Assembly (NCBI GenBank): GCA_040779335.1
Contig: JBFONV010000001.1
Location: 496,001 to 560,000, forward strand
Length of the DNA stretch: 64,000 bases
DNA from: JBFONV01 sp040779335
GTDB taxonomy: Bacteria; Pseudomonadota; Gammaproteobacteria; Enterobacterales; Alteromonadaceae
Reading direction: 5' to 3'
Made by a program: the position numbers and the translations under genes. Shown piece by piece: positions 35,930-45,272 of this stretch. The notes beneath the pieces were generated by a model, which searched no databases, was not told the DNA's origin, and saw only the letters and a program-made list of their open reading frames with translations. Every line of letters starts with the position of its first letter. Position 1 is the stretch's first letter.

Positions 35930-37028
35930 ATGTTTGAAGTTAATCCCGTATTAAATAAGTTAAAGGAAATTCGAGAACGCGCCGATCTGCTTCGGGGGTA
36001 TCTTTGACTACGATCTCAAGGCAGAACGTTTAGTCGAAGTCACTCGAGAGTTAGAATTACCCGAAATTTGGAATGATCCTGAGCGTGCTCAGGCGTTGGG
36101 TAAAGAACGCTCTTCTTTAGAACTTGTTGTTAAAACGATTGATGAACTTGAGTCTGGCTGTGAAGATATCGAAGGATTAGTTGAACTGGCGGTTGAAGAA
36201 AGCGATCAAGAGACGTTTGATGATGCTGAGTCAGAAACGAATGCTTTAGATGAAAAATTACAAACCTTAGAGTTTCGCCGGATGTTTTCTGGTGAGCAAG
36301 ACAGCGCAGATTGTTATCTGGATATTCAATCAGGCTCGGGTGGCACAGAAGCACAAGATTGGGCCGAAATGCTAATGCGTATGTATTTGCGCTGGGGCGA
36401 AGCGCACGGCTTTAAAACCGAAGTAATTGAAGTTACCGATGGTGATGTTGCTGGGATCAAAGGCTGTACAATAAAGTATTCTGGTGAATACGCCTATGGT
36501 TGGTTACGTACAGAAACAGGTGTGCATCGTTTGGTGCGTAAATCACCTTTTGACTCAAGTGGTCGTCGCCATACTTCATTTGCGTCTGCGTTCATTTATC
36601 CTGAAATAGATGACAATATTGATATAGATATTAATCCGGCCGATTTACGTGTTGATACCTATCGTGCCTCTGGTGCTGGTGGACAGCACGTTAATAAAAC
36701 TGATTCGGCTATTCGTTTAACCCATATTCCTACTGGGGCTGTTGTACAGTGTCAGAGTGATCGTTCGCAACATAAAAACCGCGCTACTGCGATGAAATTG
36801 TTGAAAGCTAAGTTATACGAATTAGAGATCCAAAAGCAGAATCAAGACAAGCAAGTGTTAGAAGATGGTAAGTCGGATATTGGCTGGGGCAGTCAAATTC
36901 GCTCTTACGTCTTGGACGACAGTAGGATAAAAGATTTAAGGACAGGTGTTGAGAACCGTAATACTCAGGCGGTGCTCGATGGTGATTTAGATAGATTTAT
37001 AGAAGCGAGCCTGAAATCAGGCCTATAA
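35930..37028 (+). CDS. prfB: Peptide chain release factor 2 (programmed +1 frameshift)
   Basis: RF2 terminates translation at UGA and UAA. The gene is split: ATG at 35930 reads 25 codons (MFEVNPVLNKLKEIRERAD, then LLRGYL) to an in-frame TGA at 36005-36007. A +1 shift at CTT continues as DYDLKAERLVEV to 37028. The joined product is 365 residues, the E. coli length. The stop-recognition segment RKSPFDSSGRRHTS and the peptidyl-transferase GGQ in ASGAGGQHVNKT are intact. It is followed by lysS after 22 bases. Confidence 0.96.
35993..36008 (+). promoter_or_regulatory. prfB autoregulatory +1 frameshift site
   Basis: The sequence CGGGGGTATCTTTGAC has the Shine-Dalgarno-like GGGGG three bases before the slippery CTT and the in-frame TGA followed by C. 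This is the E. coli arrangement, so RF2 levels should control their own synthesis. Confidence 0.95.
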
Positions 37029-37050
37029 CGTTTACGTAACGAGAATTGAG

Positions 37051-38598
37051 ATGACAGACCAAGTAAAAGCTACCCCAGATGAAAATAAACTCATAGCAGA
37101 ACGTCGCGGTAAGTTAGAGAAGATCCGTGAAAATTGTCCTGCTAATGGTCATCCTAATAAATTTGATCGCAAGCATTATGCGAATGATATTCAACTTGAG
37201 CATGGCGACAAGAGCAAAGAAGAGCTTGAAGAATTACAAGCAACTTATGCGATTGCGGGTCGTGTTATGGCCAAACGTGGTCCATTTCTGGTACTTCAAG
37301 ACATGTCTGGCCGTATTCAAGCTTATGCAGATAAAACAGTGCAAAAAGATATAAAGGCCCGTTGGGGCACCCTTGATATTGGTGACATCATTGGCGTAGA
37401 AGGTATTTTACATAAGTCGGGTAAAGGCGATTTATACGTGAATATGGATCACTATCAATTATTGACTAAATCTTTGCGTCCGTTGCCAGAAAAATTTCAT
37501 GGATTATCTGATCAAGAAACTAAATACCGTCAACGCTACGTTGATCTTATGATCAATGAAGATACGCGCAATACCTTTAAAATTCGTTCAAAAATCGTTG
37601 ATGGTATTCGTAAGTTCTTAACAACACGTGATTTTATGGAAGTTGAAACACCTATGTTACAGGTGATACCAGGTGGCGCTACGGCAAAACCGTTTATGAC
37701 TTTTCATAATGCCTTAGATATCGATATGTATTTGCGTATCGCGCCAGAGCTTTATTTGAAACGCTTAGTTGTTGGCGGCTTTGAGCGAGTATTTGAAATT
37801 AACCGTAATTTCCGTAACGAAGGTTTATCAACGCGTCATAACCCTGAATTCACTATGATTGAATTTTATCAAGCGTACGCTGATTACAATGACTTAATGA
37901 ATTTAACCGAAGATATGTTACGTACCATTGCACAGGATGTTATGGGCACTACTATTATTCGTAATACCGTTAAAAATGCTGACGGTGAAGTGGTTGAAGA
38001 GAAGTTTTATGACTTTGGTCAGCCGTTTGCGCGTTTATCTATGGTTGATGCTATTTTAAAATATGCGCCTGAATTAGATGAAAATGTGTTAAGAAACCCT
38101 GAAGCAAACTTTGATGCCATTAAAGCTATGGCTAAACAAGTGGGCGTTAAAGAAGGTGAAGCCGCCAAAGTGTGGGGGCCTGGTAAATATATTTGTGAAA
38201 TATTTGAAGAGGTTGCCGAACATAAACTTGATCAACCTACCTTTATTACTGAATACCCGTGGGAAGTTTCACCATTAGCACGTCGTAATGACGACAACCC
38301 ATTTATCACTGACAGGTTCGAATTTTTTGTTGGTGGCCGAGAACTGGCTAATGGTTTCTCTGAGCTTAACGATGCAGAAGATCAAGCAGAACGTTTTCGT
38401 AAGCAAGTGGAAGAGAAGGATGCTGGCGATGATGAAGCAATGCATTTTGATGAAGATTACATTCGAGCGCTTGAGTTTGGTATGCCACCAACAGCGGGTG
38501 AAGGTATCGGTATCGATCGCTTAGTGATGTTATTTACCGATTCGCCAACGATTAAAGATGTGATTTTGTTTCCACATATGAGACCAGAAACAGATTAA
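37051..38598 (+). CDS. lysS: Lysyl-tRNA synthetase (class II)
   Basis: LysS charges tRNA-Lys. The 515-residue protein has an N-terminal OB anticodon-binding fold (VAGRVMAKR-like region, IAGRVMAKRGPF) and class II motifs: METPMLQ, FRNEGLSTRHNPEFTMIE and the C-terminal GIGIDRLVMLFTDSPTIKDV. It is transcribed with prfB, 22 bases downstream, and ends before a strong terminator. Confidence 0.97.
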   Translation: MTDQVKATPDENKLIAERRGKLEKIRENCPANGHPNKFDRKHYANDIQLEHGDKSKEELEELQATYAIAGRVMAKRGPFLVLQDMSGRIQAYADKTVQKDIKARWGTLDIGDIIGVEGILHKSGKGDLYVNMDHYQLLTKSLRPLPEKFHGLSDQETKYRQRYVDLMINEDTRNTFKIRSKIVDGIRKFLTTRDFMEVETPMLQVIPGGATAKPFMTFHNALDIDMYLRIAPELYLKRLVVGGFERVFEINRNFRNEGLSTRHNPEFTMIEFYQAYADYNDLMNLTEDMLRTIAQDVMGTTIIRNTVKNADGEVVEEKFYDFGQPFARLSMVDAILKYAPELDENVLRNPEANFDAIKAMAKQVGVKEGEAAKVWGPGKYICEIFEEVAEHKLDQPTFITEYPWEVSPLARRNDDNPFITDRFEFFVGGRELANGFSELNDAEDQAERFRKQVEEKDAGDDEAMHFDEDYIRALEFGMPPTAGEGIGIDRLVMLFTDSPTIKDVILFPHMRPETD

Positions 38599-38627
38599 TT
38601 CATTTCTTTGTTAATTTTAAAAATACG

Positions 38628-38659
38628 AAAGCCAACAGTTTTATTTGTTGGCTTTTTTA
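38628..38659 (+). terminator. Rho-independent terminator after lysS
   Basis: AAAGCCAACA pairs with TGTTGGCTTT around a short AT loop and is followed by six T residues. Confidence 0.9.
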
Positions 38660-39892
38660 TTAACTATCAGCCAAGCCCCAAATAAACGCGATTACCCCTG
38701 TAAGCGCGATGAGTATTAGGTAACTTATACCAGTCAAACCAAATTTAGCAGCCGTTAATAAATACCCCTGTCGGTAAATGCGTTTTTGCATGATAAATAA
38801 GTATATGGGTATCCATGTAAACAAAAATACTGAAAAAGTGCCAATATAATCAGCTATAGATGGGGAACTGTCTCGAATAGCACTTTGAAAGTAGTCTAGT
38901 AATTCCAATAACAAAATCATTAAGAAAATAAAGCTATGGCTGTGCAATGCTACGGTTAAGTGCTCTAAATAAAGACGCTTTGAAAATAGGTACATGACTT
39001 TTAGTAGTAAAGCAAAAATTGGCAATAGAATAAACATTAACTGGGGTAACTTACCTATTGCTTCTTTTATTAAAGGGGTAGCGTCTGACTGGAATGCTCT
39101 CGCTGCTTTTTCCTCTAATGCATCAATATATTTTGTTAGTTTTTCATTATTCTCTTTCGACAAATAGTCTATTGTAAAACTGCCATCTTTATTATTTCCG
39201 ATAGAGAATCCATTTTCCAAAAACTCCAATGGTTCGCCATTTTTAGTTTGTTCTAAATGTTTAGTTATTTGGTTATATCGTTTTTGATCTTTTTCATTTA
39301 ACGGCGCTCTATTATTAATGCGCAACATTTCTAAGTCGACGAGCTCTGTGGTCATTGCTTTAATTGCGGTATTTTGATTTGTTGATAGGCTTTCCTGATA
39401 TTGCCTAAACCTTGCTAATTCAATATCTATATTTGCCAGCACAGCAGGACCTGCTGTTTTCTTGCTTTGCTCTAATATAGATATTTGCTGCTCGACTTGT
39501 TTGAGCGAAGAACCAGCATTGAGGTTGATAAAGCCGCCACTTTCACTGCCAGCAAAAAACTTTAATGCAATAAAAAATATTATGCTAATGAATAAGTACA
39601 GCCTTAGGGGAGGAACATAGTGCACACGGCGACCTGCAATATATTCATTGGTTAGAAATGCAGGACGAATTAACAAAGGCCATAAAGTTCTGCTGGCGCG
39701 AGAATCAAAACTAAATACATCATCTAATATATGTAAGATGACGTTCCAAAAATACTTTAATGTTGATTCGACTGGCTGACCACATTGAGAACAATAAGAA
39801 CCAGTTGTTGTCGCATGACAGTTTTCGCAGATTATTTCTGTTTCTTTTAAATTTTGGCCATTTTCCTGATTGGCTGTTCTTTTATCTGACAT
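38660..39892 (-). CDS. DUF3667-like zinc-ribbon membrane protein
   Basis: Function is unknown. The N terminus holds a zinc ribbon CENCHATTTGSYCSQCGQP, then an amphipathic region with DVFSFDSRASRTLWPLL and RRVHYVPPLRLYLFIS, typical of the DUF3667 family as I recall it. A long hydrophilic, charged central loop of about 150 residues with heptad-like leucines follows, and then four or so membrane spans at the C terminus. The ATG at 39892 (410 residues) is preferred to one at 39946 because the latter adds a hydrophobic run before the ribbon. Ribosome sites are weak for both. Confidence 0.75.
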   Translation of the reverse strand: MSDKRTANQENGQNLKETEIICENCHATTTGSYCSQCGQPVESTLKYFWNVILHILDDVFSFDSRASRTLWPLLIRPAFLTNEYIAGRRVHYVPPLRLYLFISIIFFIALKFFAGSESGGFINLNAGSSLKQVEQQISILEQSKKTAGPAVLANIDIELARFRQYQESLSTNQNTAIKAMTTELVDLEMLRINNRAPLNEKDQKRYNQITKHLEQTKNGEPLEFLENGFSIGNNKDGSFTIDYLSKENNEKLTKYIDALEEKAARAFQSDATPLIKEAIGKLPQLMFILLPIFALLLKVMYLFSKRLYLEHLTVALHSHSFIFLMILLLELLDYFQSAIRDSSPSIADYIGTFSVFLFTWIPIYLFIMQKRIYRQGYLLTAAKFGLTGISYLILIALTGVIAFIWGLADS

Positions 39893-40074
39893 ATTAAATG
39901 ACACTATTCTCCGCAATATTATGATGATAACACGCATCTTTTGCATTGAAATGATAGAACTAAGTTAAAAATTGAATTAAATGATAAAAATTCGGCTTCT
40001 TTAGTGCCGTTTGCTAAATGTTCTGTTAGATTTAATAGTAAGAGAAATATCGCCAATATTTTAGGAGAATTATA

Positions 40075-40623
40075 ATGGCATTTGAAGTTACTTTTGAATT
40101 GAAAGAATCAGATTTAGAACATTTTCGCGATGTAATGAGGCAAGCTCAATCTGGTGCAAAAAAATTATCAGAAGAAGAGATCCTCGCTAATGCAAAAGAT
40201 TTAAGTAGTGTAGTCAAAGGTGATGTTCCTGCGTTTGTGAGTGAAAGAATTAAAAAGCTAGAAACACTGATCGCTATGGTAGAAGACAGTGAGTGGGAAA
40301 TCCCTAGTGAAGAACGAGCTGATGTTATCAGTGCATTAGCTTATTTTAGCGAGTCTGATGACCTAGTGCCTGATCATATCCCCGTACTTGGCTTTTTAGA
40401 CGACGCTATTATGATTGAACTGGTTGCGGAAGAGCTACAACCTGATATTGAAGCTTTTGAAGAGTTTTGTGCCTATCGTGAACGCGAAGAAGGTCGCCAT
40501 GGCGAAACACCAATAACCCGCGATGAATGGTTAGGAGCGAAACGCAGAGAATTACATAGTCGAATGAGAAATCGTCGTTCAACCAGACGTAGTGGCAGAT
40601 CATCTTTCCGTTCAATTTTTTAG
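40075..40623 (+). CDS. YkvA family protein (DUF1232)
   Basis: The 182-residue protein contains the DUF1232 signature around residues 92-115 (SESDDLVPDHIPVLGFLDD), a motif of the YkvA family. An acidic N-terminal half and a strongly basic arginine/serine-rich C terminus (RMRNRRSTRRSGRSS) flank it. Function is not established. A good AGGAGAAT site precedes the ATG and a terminator follows, so it is monocistronic. Confidence 0.85.
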   Translation: MAFEVTFELKESDLEHFRDVMRQAQSGAKKLSEEEILANAKDLSSVVKGDVPAFVSERIKKLETLIAMVEDSEWEIPSEERADVISALAYFSESDDLVPDHIPVLGFLDDAIMIELVAEELQPDIEAFEEFCAYREREEGRHGETPITRDEWLGAKRRELHSRMRNRRSTRRSGRSSFRSIF

Positions 40624-40658
40624 TATGTAATTAGCACGCTATATATTCGTCTAATTGT

Positions 40659-40684
40659 AAAAGCACCGATTAAGGTGCTTTTTT
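40659..40684 (+). terminator. Rho-independent terminator after the YkvA-like gene
   Basis: AAGCACC (40661-40667) pairs with GGTGCTT (40674-40680) around GATTAA, followed by T residues. Confidence 0.9.
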
Positions 40685-40767
40685 ATTTTAAAAAATATTT
40701 AAATATTTTTGTAATAAATTTCGAGTAACGCTGACTAGGTGACTGTATATATAAATAGGAGCTTATG

Positions 40768-41013
40768 ATGGAATATATTCAAGATGCTGGTTTTATTTTT
40801 ATACTAGTAAGCACAATTGCATTGCTGACTTATTTAGATAAAAAATTTAATTTAGGTTTAGCAGAGTCATCTGGTTTTACAAAAAATAACACAAACGCGC
40901 AATTAGACGATAATGAGCAAACCATTGTTGAACTAAAAAAGCGGATCCAAGTACTGGAAAGAATTGTGACGGATCCCAGAGAGCAACTAAAACGAGACAT
41001 CGAGAGTTTGTAG
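40768..41013 (+). CDS. Small single-span membrane protein with coiled-coil tail (PspB-like layout)
   Basis: The 81-residue product has one membrane span near the N terminus (FIFILVSTIALLTYL), a short polar linker and a C-terminal coiled coil (LKKRIQVLERIVTDPREQL). The end resembles the C-terminal part of phage-shock protein B, and the layout (span then helix) is the same, but I cannot claim family identity and no psp genes are present. AGGAG lies six bases before the ATG at 40768; an ATG three bases earlier is also possible. Confidence 0.7.
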   Translation: MEYIQDAGFIFILVSTIALLTYLDKKFNLGLAESSGFTKNNTNAQLDDNEQTIVELKKRIQVLERIVTDPREQLKRDIESL

Positions 41014-41019
41014 TGAGCA

Positions 41020-41049
41020 AAAAAAAAAGCGCATTTAGCGCTTTTTTTT
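41020..41049 (+). terminator. Rho-independent terminator, bidirectional
   Basis: An A-run, GCGC, ATTTA loop, GCGC and a T-run form a symmetric hairpin usable on both strands. It sits between the coiled-coil gene and the convergent FKBP gene. Confidence 0.88.
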
Positions 41050-41110
41050 GGTTTAAACTTGTATACCGAACAATCATCTCATGGGGAGGTTCGACGTATA
41101 GATTATTCTG

Positions 41111-41599
41111 TTAGTGGTTGTGACCACAGCCACCTTCGCCATGGACGTGACCATGAGCTAATTCATCTTCTGTAGCATCGCGAACTTCAATGATTTCAAC
41201 GTCAAAATGCAGATCTATACCAGCTAAAGGATGATTACCATCAACGGTTATTTCATCTTCCTGAATATCAATGACGATGACTGTTTGTTCACCTTCATCG
41301 GTAGTTGCTCTTAATTGTGTACCCACTTCAAGATCATCAACACCTGCAAACATTTCTTTGGGGATGGTTTGTACGAAACCATCATGGCGTTCACCGTAAG
41401 CTTTGTCGGCAGGGACCGCAACTTCAAACTTATCTCCTTGTTGGCGATCGACTAACGCTTCTTCAATCCCTTCAATCATATAGCCAGTGCCATGAATAAG
41501 CGCTAGCGGTGTGTGGTCATATGAGCTGTCTATTAATGTGCCGTCGCTGTCTGAAACCGCATAATGCATGACAACAACTTTATTTGGAGCAATTTTCAT
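41111..41599 (-). CDS. SlyD-like FKBP peptidyl-prolyl isomerase
   Basis: The protein has an FKBP core split by an insert-in-flap domain, as in SlyD. It begins MKIAPNKVVVMHYAV, contains GTGYMIEGIEEAL and the insert with VDGNHPLAGIDLHFDVEI, and ends in a metal-binding tail HGHVHGEGGCGHNH. The tail is shorter than in E. coli SlyD. A nickel or folding role fits the family. The start at 41599 (162 residues) is chosen because AGGA lies in range and the longer frame overlaps ygfZ. Confidence 0.88.
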   Translation of the reverse strand: MKIAPNKVVVMHYAVSDSDGTLIDSSYDHTPLALIHGTGYMIEGIEEALVDRQQGDKFEVAVPADKAYGERHDGFVQTIPKEMFAGVDDLEVGTQLRATTDEGEQTVIVIDIQEDEITVDGNHPLAGIDLHFDVEIIEVRDATEDELAHGHVHGEGGCGHNH

Positions 41600-41615
41600 T
41601 GGAGGTCCTAATTTT

Positions 41616-42578
41616 CTATGTAAGTGAATATGGTAAAGCAACAATGCTAAGGGGTTGCTCGTTAGATCTAAGTCTTAAATGAGTGTCGCTGTCCATATCA
41701 CTGCTTAATACCGCTTGCAGGTATACGGTGCCATCATCGGCGCGGTAACTTGCCAACATATCGCCAGCTTTACGCCAGTTTTCACCCATCTGTATTTCAA
41801 TGACATCATCAGCATTTAATGGCATTGTTGATGAGCCAACAAGCGCATATAAAGCGCGTTTGTTTTTACCTAGGTATTGCATGCGAGCAATTGTTTCTTG
41901 TCCTAGATAACAGCCTTTAGTAAAGCTTATACCATGAATTGCCTGAATATTTAGCATTTGTGGTACATACTGGTTAACGGTTGACTCATTAAGTATTGGG
42001 AAGCCTTCATTTATTTCAAGAAGATCCCAAACCGACTGAGGGTAAATCGCTAATTCTGTGGTATCAAAAAATGTTTCAATGGTATCTTTGTTATCGATAA
42101 GCAAGTAACGGCTTTGCTGCCCCCCAAAATAGACAATGGTAGTTGAACCTACTTGTATCACTGGGGTCAAGCTATCTGGTATTTGTTGAAAATTGCTGCG
42201 CAGTATCCCAGCACCGCGCTCACCAACCAGCGTAAATATTGCTAAATCAGTCGTTTCTTCTATTGATACCTTGGCAAAAACGCCATATTTTTGCAGCGCA
42301 GTAAGAGAGGTCGATAAACTACTTTTAGGTTGCAATAATAATGCAGTTGCGCCACGTTTTATTAATCTAAACGCAGAAAGCGTTTTCCCTTTAGCGTCAC
42401 AGTGCGCACCGAAGATCAGGTCACTATCATTCGCATTAATCACATCGCAGGTCACTTGACCTTGTAAATATTTATCTCGGTCTTCACCCGAGACGGTAAT
42501 AGCACTCCACTCACTTAAATAAATACCATAGGTATCAGGAAGGCTTGCTAACGAAGGTAAGTGGGTTTCAATTTTCAT
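41616..42578 (-). CDS. ygfZ: Folate-dependent iron-sulfur maturation protein YgfZ
   Basis: YgfZ is a GcvT-fold folate protein that helps certain iron-sulfur enzymes, such as MiaB, retain activity. The 320 residues contain the family signature KGCYLGQETIARMQYLGK with its essential cysteine. It is 16 bases upstream of the FKBP gene in the same direction and divergent from sdhE, the arrangement common in this order. Confidence 0.92.
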   Translation of the reverse strand: MKIETHLPSLASLPDTYGIYLSEWSAITVSGEDRDKYLQGQVTCDVINANDSDLIFGAHCDAKGKTLSAFRLIKRGATALLLQPKSSLSTSLTALQKYGVFAKVSIEETTDLAIFTLVGERGAGILRSNFQQIPDSLTPVIQVGSTTIVYFGGQQSRYLLIDNKDTIETFFDTTELAIYPQSVWDLLEINEGFPILNESTVNQYVPQMLNIQAIHGISFTKGCYLGQETIARMQYLGKNKRALYALVGSSTMPLNADDVIEIQMGENWRKAGDMLASYRADDGTVYLQAVLSSDMDSDTHLRLRSNEQPLSIVALPYSLT

Positions 42579-42710
42579 GACTTTATAGTGACATCTTTTA
42601 TTCAGAATAATTATAGCAATAAGGGCATTATTAAAAATTACAAGCTTAGGGTGCGAATTTGTTTGTTAAATTGCTAGAATAAGACTAGTTTTAAACTTTT
42701 GTGGTGTTAT

Positions 42711-42962
42711 ATGTTGTTAGCTAAGAATAAAGCTCGATTAAAGTGGGCTTGTCGTCGTGGTATGTTAGAGCTAGATGTGTTGTTTATGCCATTTGTTGAA
42801 GAGGCATATGAACATTTGACTGAGTCAGATAAGGTGACATTTGAACGGTTGTTGGAATGTCAAGATCCCGAGCTTTTTGCTTGGTTTATGGGGCATGAGA
42901 ACTGTGAAGACAAAGAACTTAATGCCATGGTGCAACTTATTCTCAGTCGCGTTAAAGTTTGA
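42711..42962 (+). CDS. sdhE: FAD assembly factor SdhE
   Basis: SdhE assists covalent FAD attachment to succinate dehydrogenase SdhA. The 83-residue product begins MLLAKNKARLKWACRRGMLELD, with the RGxxE-type motif required for function, and ends in the usual helical bundle. The TTG at 42699 is rejected in favour of the ATG at 42711. The next gene, ygfX, overlaps its 3' end. In E. coli the pair has also been reported as CptB and CptA, a contested toxin-antitoxin idea. Confidence 0.92.
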   Translation: MLLAKNKARLKWACRRGMLELDVLFMPFVEEAYEHLTESDKVTFERLLECQDPELFAWFMGHENCEDKELNAMVQLILSRVKV

Positions 42963-43401
42963 TATTGAAATTAAATTATCGCGTTATAAATATATTTTTT
43001 ATGATGCGTTAATAATTGCTTTTATCATTTTGTGCCTTGTCATTATTTGTGATGAAGTTTGGCAAATATGTGTTTACTCAACACTATTGGGAATAGTAAT
43101 CACCTCGCTGGTTTTTTTTAGATATCAGCACGACAAAAATTTTCCCTCACAGTTTTTAACCCTCGGTATTGAAGGAAAATGCTATTTTACACCTGATCAA
43201 GGTTGGAAAATTCAGCCGAGTAGCCGCTTTAGTTCATTAGGCTGCTGGTTGGATTTAAAACAACCCAACATCCATGGGAACATTGACGAATCGATAAAAA
43301 CTAAGCAGCTATTTATTTTTAGCGACAGCTTATCTAGCCAAGATCGCTCACGTTTATGTCGAGTGATCTCACGATTGAAATCAAATAATCCTAATGTATA
43401 G
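42922..43401 (+). CDS. ygfX: YgfX-like membrane protein (CptA)
   Basis: YgfX is a small inner-membrane protein that follows sdhE. The product has two adjacent hydrophobic helices (DALIIAFIILCLVII and LLGIVITSLVFF) and a soluble C-terminal half with WLDL and LCRVISRLK segments. Identity rests mainly on position and layout, since the family diverges fast. The start is uncertain: the ATG at 42922 overlaps sdhE by 41 bases, while a non-standard start near the sdhE stop would match the usual YgfX N terminus better. Confidence 0.75.
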   Translation: MPWCNLFSVALKFDIEIKLSRYKYIFYDALIIAFIILCLVIICDEVWQICVYSTLLGIVITSLVFFRYQHDKNFPSQFLTLGIEGKCYFTPDQGWKIQPSSRFSSLGCWLDLKQPNIHGNIDESIKTKQLFIFSDSLSSQDRSRLCRVISRLKSNNPNV

Positions 43402-43430
43402 CCCACATTTCTTTAGCGCAAAGTGAGCAC

Positions 43431-45032
43431 TCAGTGATTGTCTGGCGTTAAGATGGTGGTTCCCGCATTTTCATCAAGATCAGGATAGTCCAACGTATAA
43501 TGCAAACCTCGACTTTCCTTTCGGCTCATGGCGCACTTAATGATTAATTCGGCAACTTGCACTAAATTTCTTAGTTCTAGTAAATTGTTGCTAACCTTAA
43601 AGTTACGATAGTATTCGTCGATTTCACGTTGCAATAATTCGACGCGATGAAGTGCCCGTTCAAGACGCTTGGTGGTTCGAACTATGCCAACATAATCCCA
43701 CATAAACAGTCGCAATTCGTGCCAGTTATGCTGAATAACAACTTCTTCATCTGAGTCAGTGACTCGACTTTCATCCCATACAGGCAGGGTTAGATACGGG
43801 GTGTTGATGTCTAAGCTATCGCTGATTTCTATGGCTGCAGCTCTGGCAAATACTAGACACTCTAATAATGAGTTGCTGGCCATTCTATTTGCACCGTGGA
43901 GTCCGGTGTAAGAAACTTCACCGATCGCATATAGATCATCTATATCTGTTTTACCTTGCTTATTTACCATCACGCCACCACAGGTGTAGTGTGCTGCGGG
44001 TACTACTGGCATAGGCTGCTTGGTAATATCAATACCTAAACTCTTAGTTTTTTCATATATAGTCGGAAAGTGCTGTTGAATAAATTCGGCTGATTTGTGG
44101 CTAATATCTAAATACATACAGTCAGCGCCTAACCGTTTCATTTCATAATCGATTGCACGCGCGACAATGTCTCTTGGAGCAAGTTCAGCTCGTTTATCAA
44201 AACTGGGCATAAAACGACTACCATCGGGGCGTCTTAGTATTGCGCCTTCACCCCGCAGCGCCTCCGTTAACAAAAACGTACCCGCGTCAGGATGGAATAA
44301 ACATGTTGGATGAAATTGATTAAATTCCATATTGGCGACACGGCAACCTGCGCGCCACGCCATAGCAACGCCATCACCACTTGCGACATCTGGATTTGAA
44401 GTATATTGGTATACTTTACTTGCACCACCAGTGGCTAAAATTGTTTTTTTGGCGTGAATGCTTTCAACTTTCTCGCTGTTTCTATTCCAGATATAAGCGC
44501 CGATACACTTTTTATCTTCAGCATTTTTGGCGGGTTGAGAAATAAGGTCAACCGCATTGCAACGCTCAAATATTCTAATGCGACTATGTTGCTGCACTCG
44601 ATCGATAAGTGTGGTTTGTACGGCTTGTCCAGTTGCATCAGCGGCATGAAGAATACGGCGATGACTGTGTCCGCCTTCACGCGTTAGATGATATTTTAAT
44701 TCACCAGAGGTATTTTCTTCTTGATCAAAATTTACCCCTTGTTCAATTAACCATTCGAGACATAATTTTGCGTTTTCTGCCGTGTAAGCAACAATCTCTT
44801 CGTCGCATATTCCAGCGCCTGCGATCAATGTATCTGATATGTGAGATTCTACGCTGTCATTCTCGTCAAACACAGCGGCTATTCCGCCTTGAGCATAATA
44901 AGTAGAACCTTCGTTCATTGGGCCTTTACTTAACACAATGACGTCAGCATGTTGTGCTAAATGCAAGGCTAAGGTTAACCCGGCGGCACCGCTACCAATA
45001 ATTAAAACATCACAATTGTGTTGTTGGCTCAT
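43431..45032 (-). CDS. nadB: L-aspartate oxidase NadB
   Basis: NadB oxidises aspartate to iminoaspartate, the first step of NAD synthesis. The 533 residues have the FAD motif VLIIGSGAAGLTLALHLA, the GGIAAVF segment, the catalytic HxxxxxH-type region with HYTCGGVMVN, and the substrate-binding ANRMASNSLLECLVF stretch. It is divergent from rpoE, the E. coli arrangement. NadA is not in the window. Confidence 0.96.
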   Translation of the reverse strand: MSQQHNCDVLIIGSGAAGLTLALHLAQHADVIVLSKGPMNEGSTYYAQGGIAAVFDENDSVESHISDTLIAGAGICDEEIVAYTAENAKLCLEWLIEQGVNFDQEENTSGELKYHLTREGGHSHRRILHAADATGQAVQTTLIDRVQQHSRIRIFERCNAVDLISQPAKNAEDKKCIGAYIWNRNSEKVESIHAKKTILATGGASKVYQYTSNPDVASGDGVAMAWRAGCRVANMEFNQFHPTCLFHPDAGTFLLTEALRGEGAILRRPDGSRFMPSFDKRAELAPRDIVARAIDYEMKRLGADCMYLDISHKSAEFIQQHFPTIYEKTKSLGIDITKQPMPVVPAAHYTCGGVMVNKQGKTDIDDLYAIGEVSYTGLHGANRMASNSLLECLVFARAAAIEISDSLDINTPYLTLPVWDESRVTDSDEEVVIQHNWHELRLFMWDYVGIVRTTKRLERALHRVELLQREIDEYYRNFKVSNNLLELRNLVQVAELIIKCAMSRKESRGLHYTLDYPDLDENAGTTILTPDNH

Positions 45033-45272
45033 TGCTTTTTCAAACCTCTATATCAAAATATATTATTTAGCGTAAGGCATATTCACGGCTAAAATTAGTG
45101 CTTAATTATCTAATTGTCTGGTAATTAAGCTTTAAGAGATGGAGACAATTCAATAATGTGTGAAATTCAGGTATTCTATACGCTGGACGTGAATATTAAC
45201 GCTTATTCACGTATCAGAACAGTATTAATAGATACTATATGTTGAGAAATTCAAATTAATTTTGAATTATTT

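Noticed and set aside
42841..42921. Upstream extension of ygfX within sdhE
   Set aside because: The translation in this part has no similarity to YgfX and lies fully inside sdhE; it is an out-of-frame reading.
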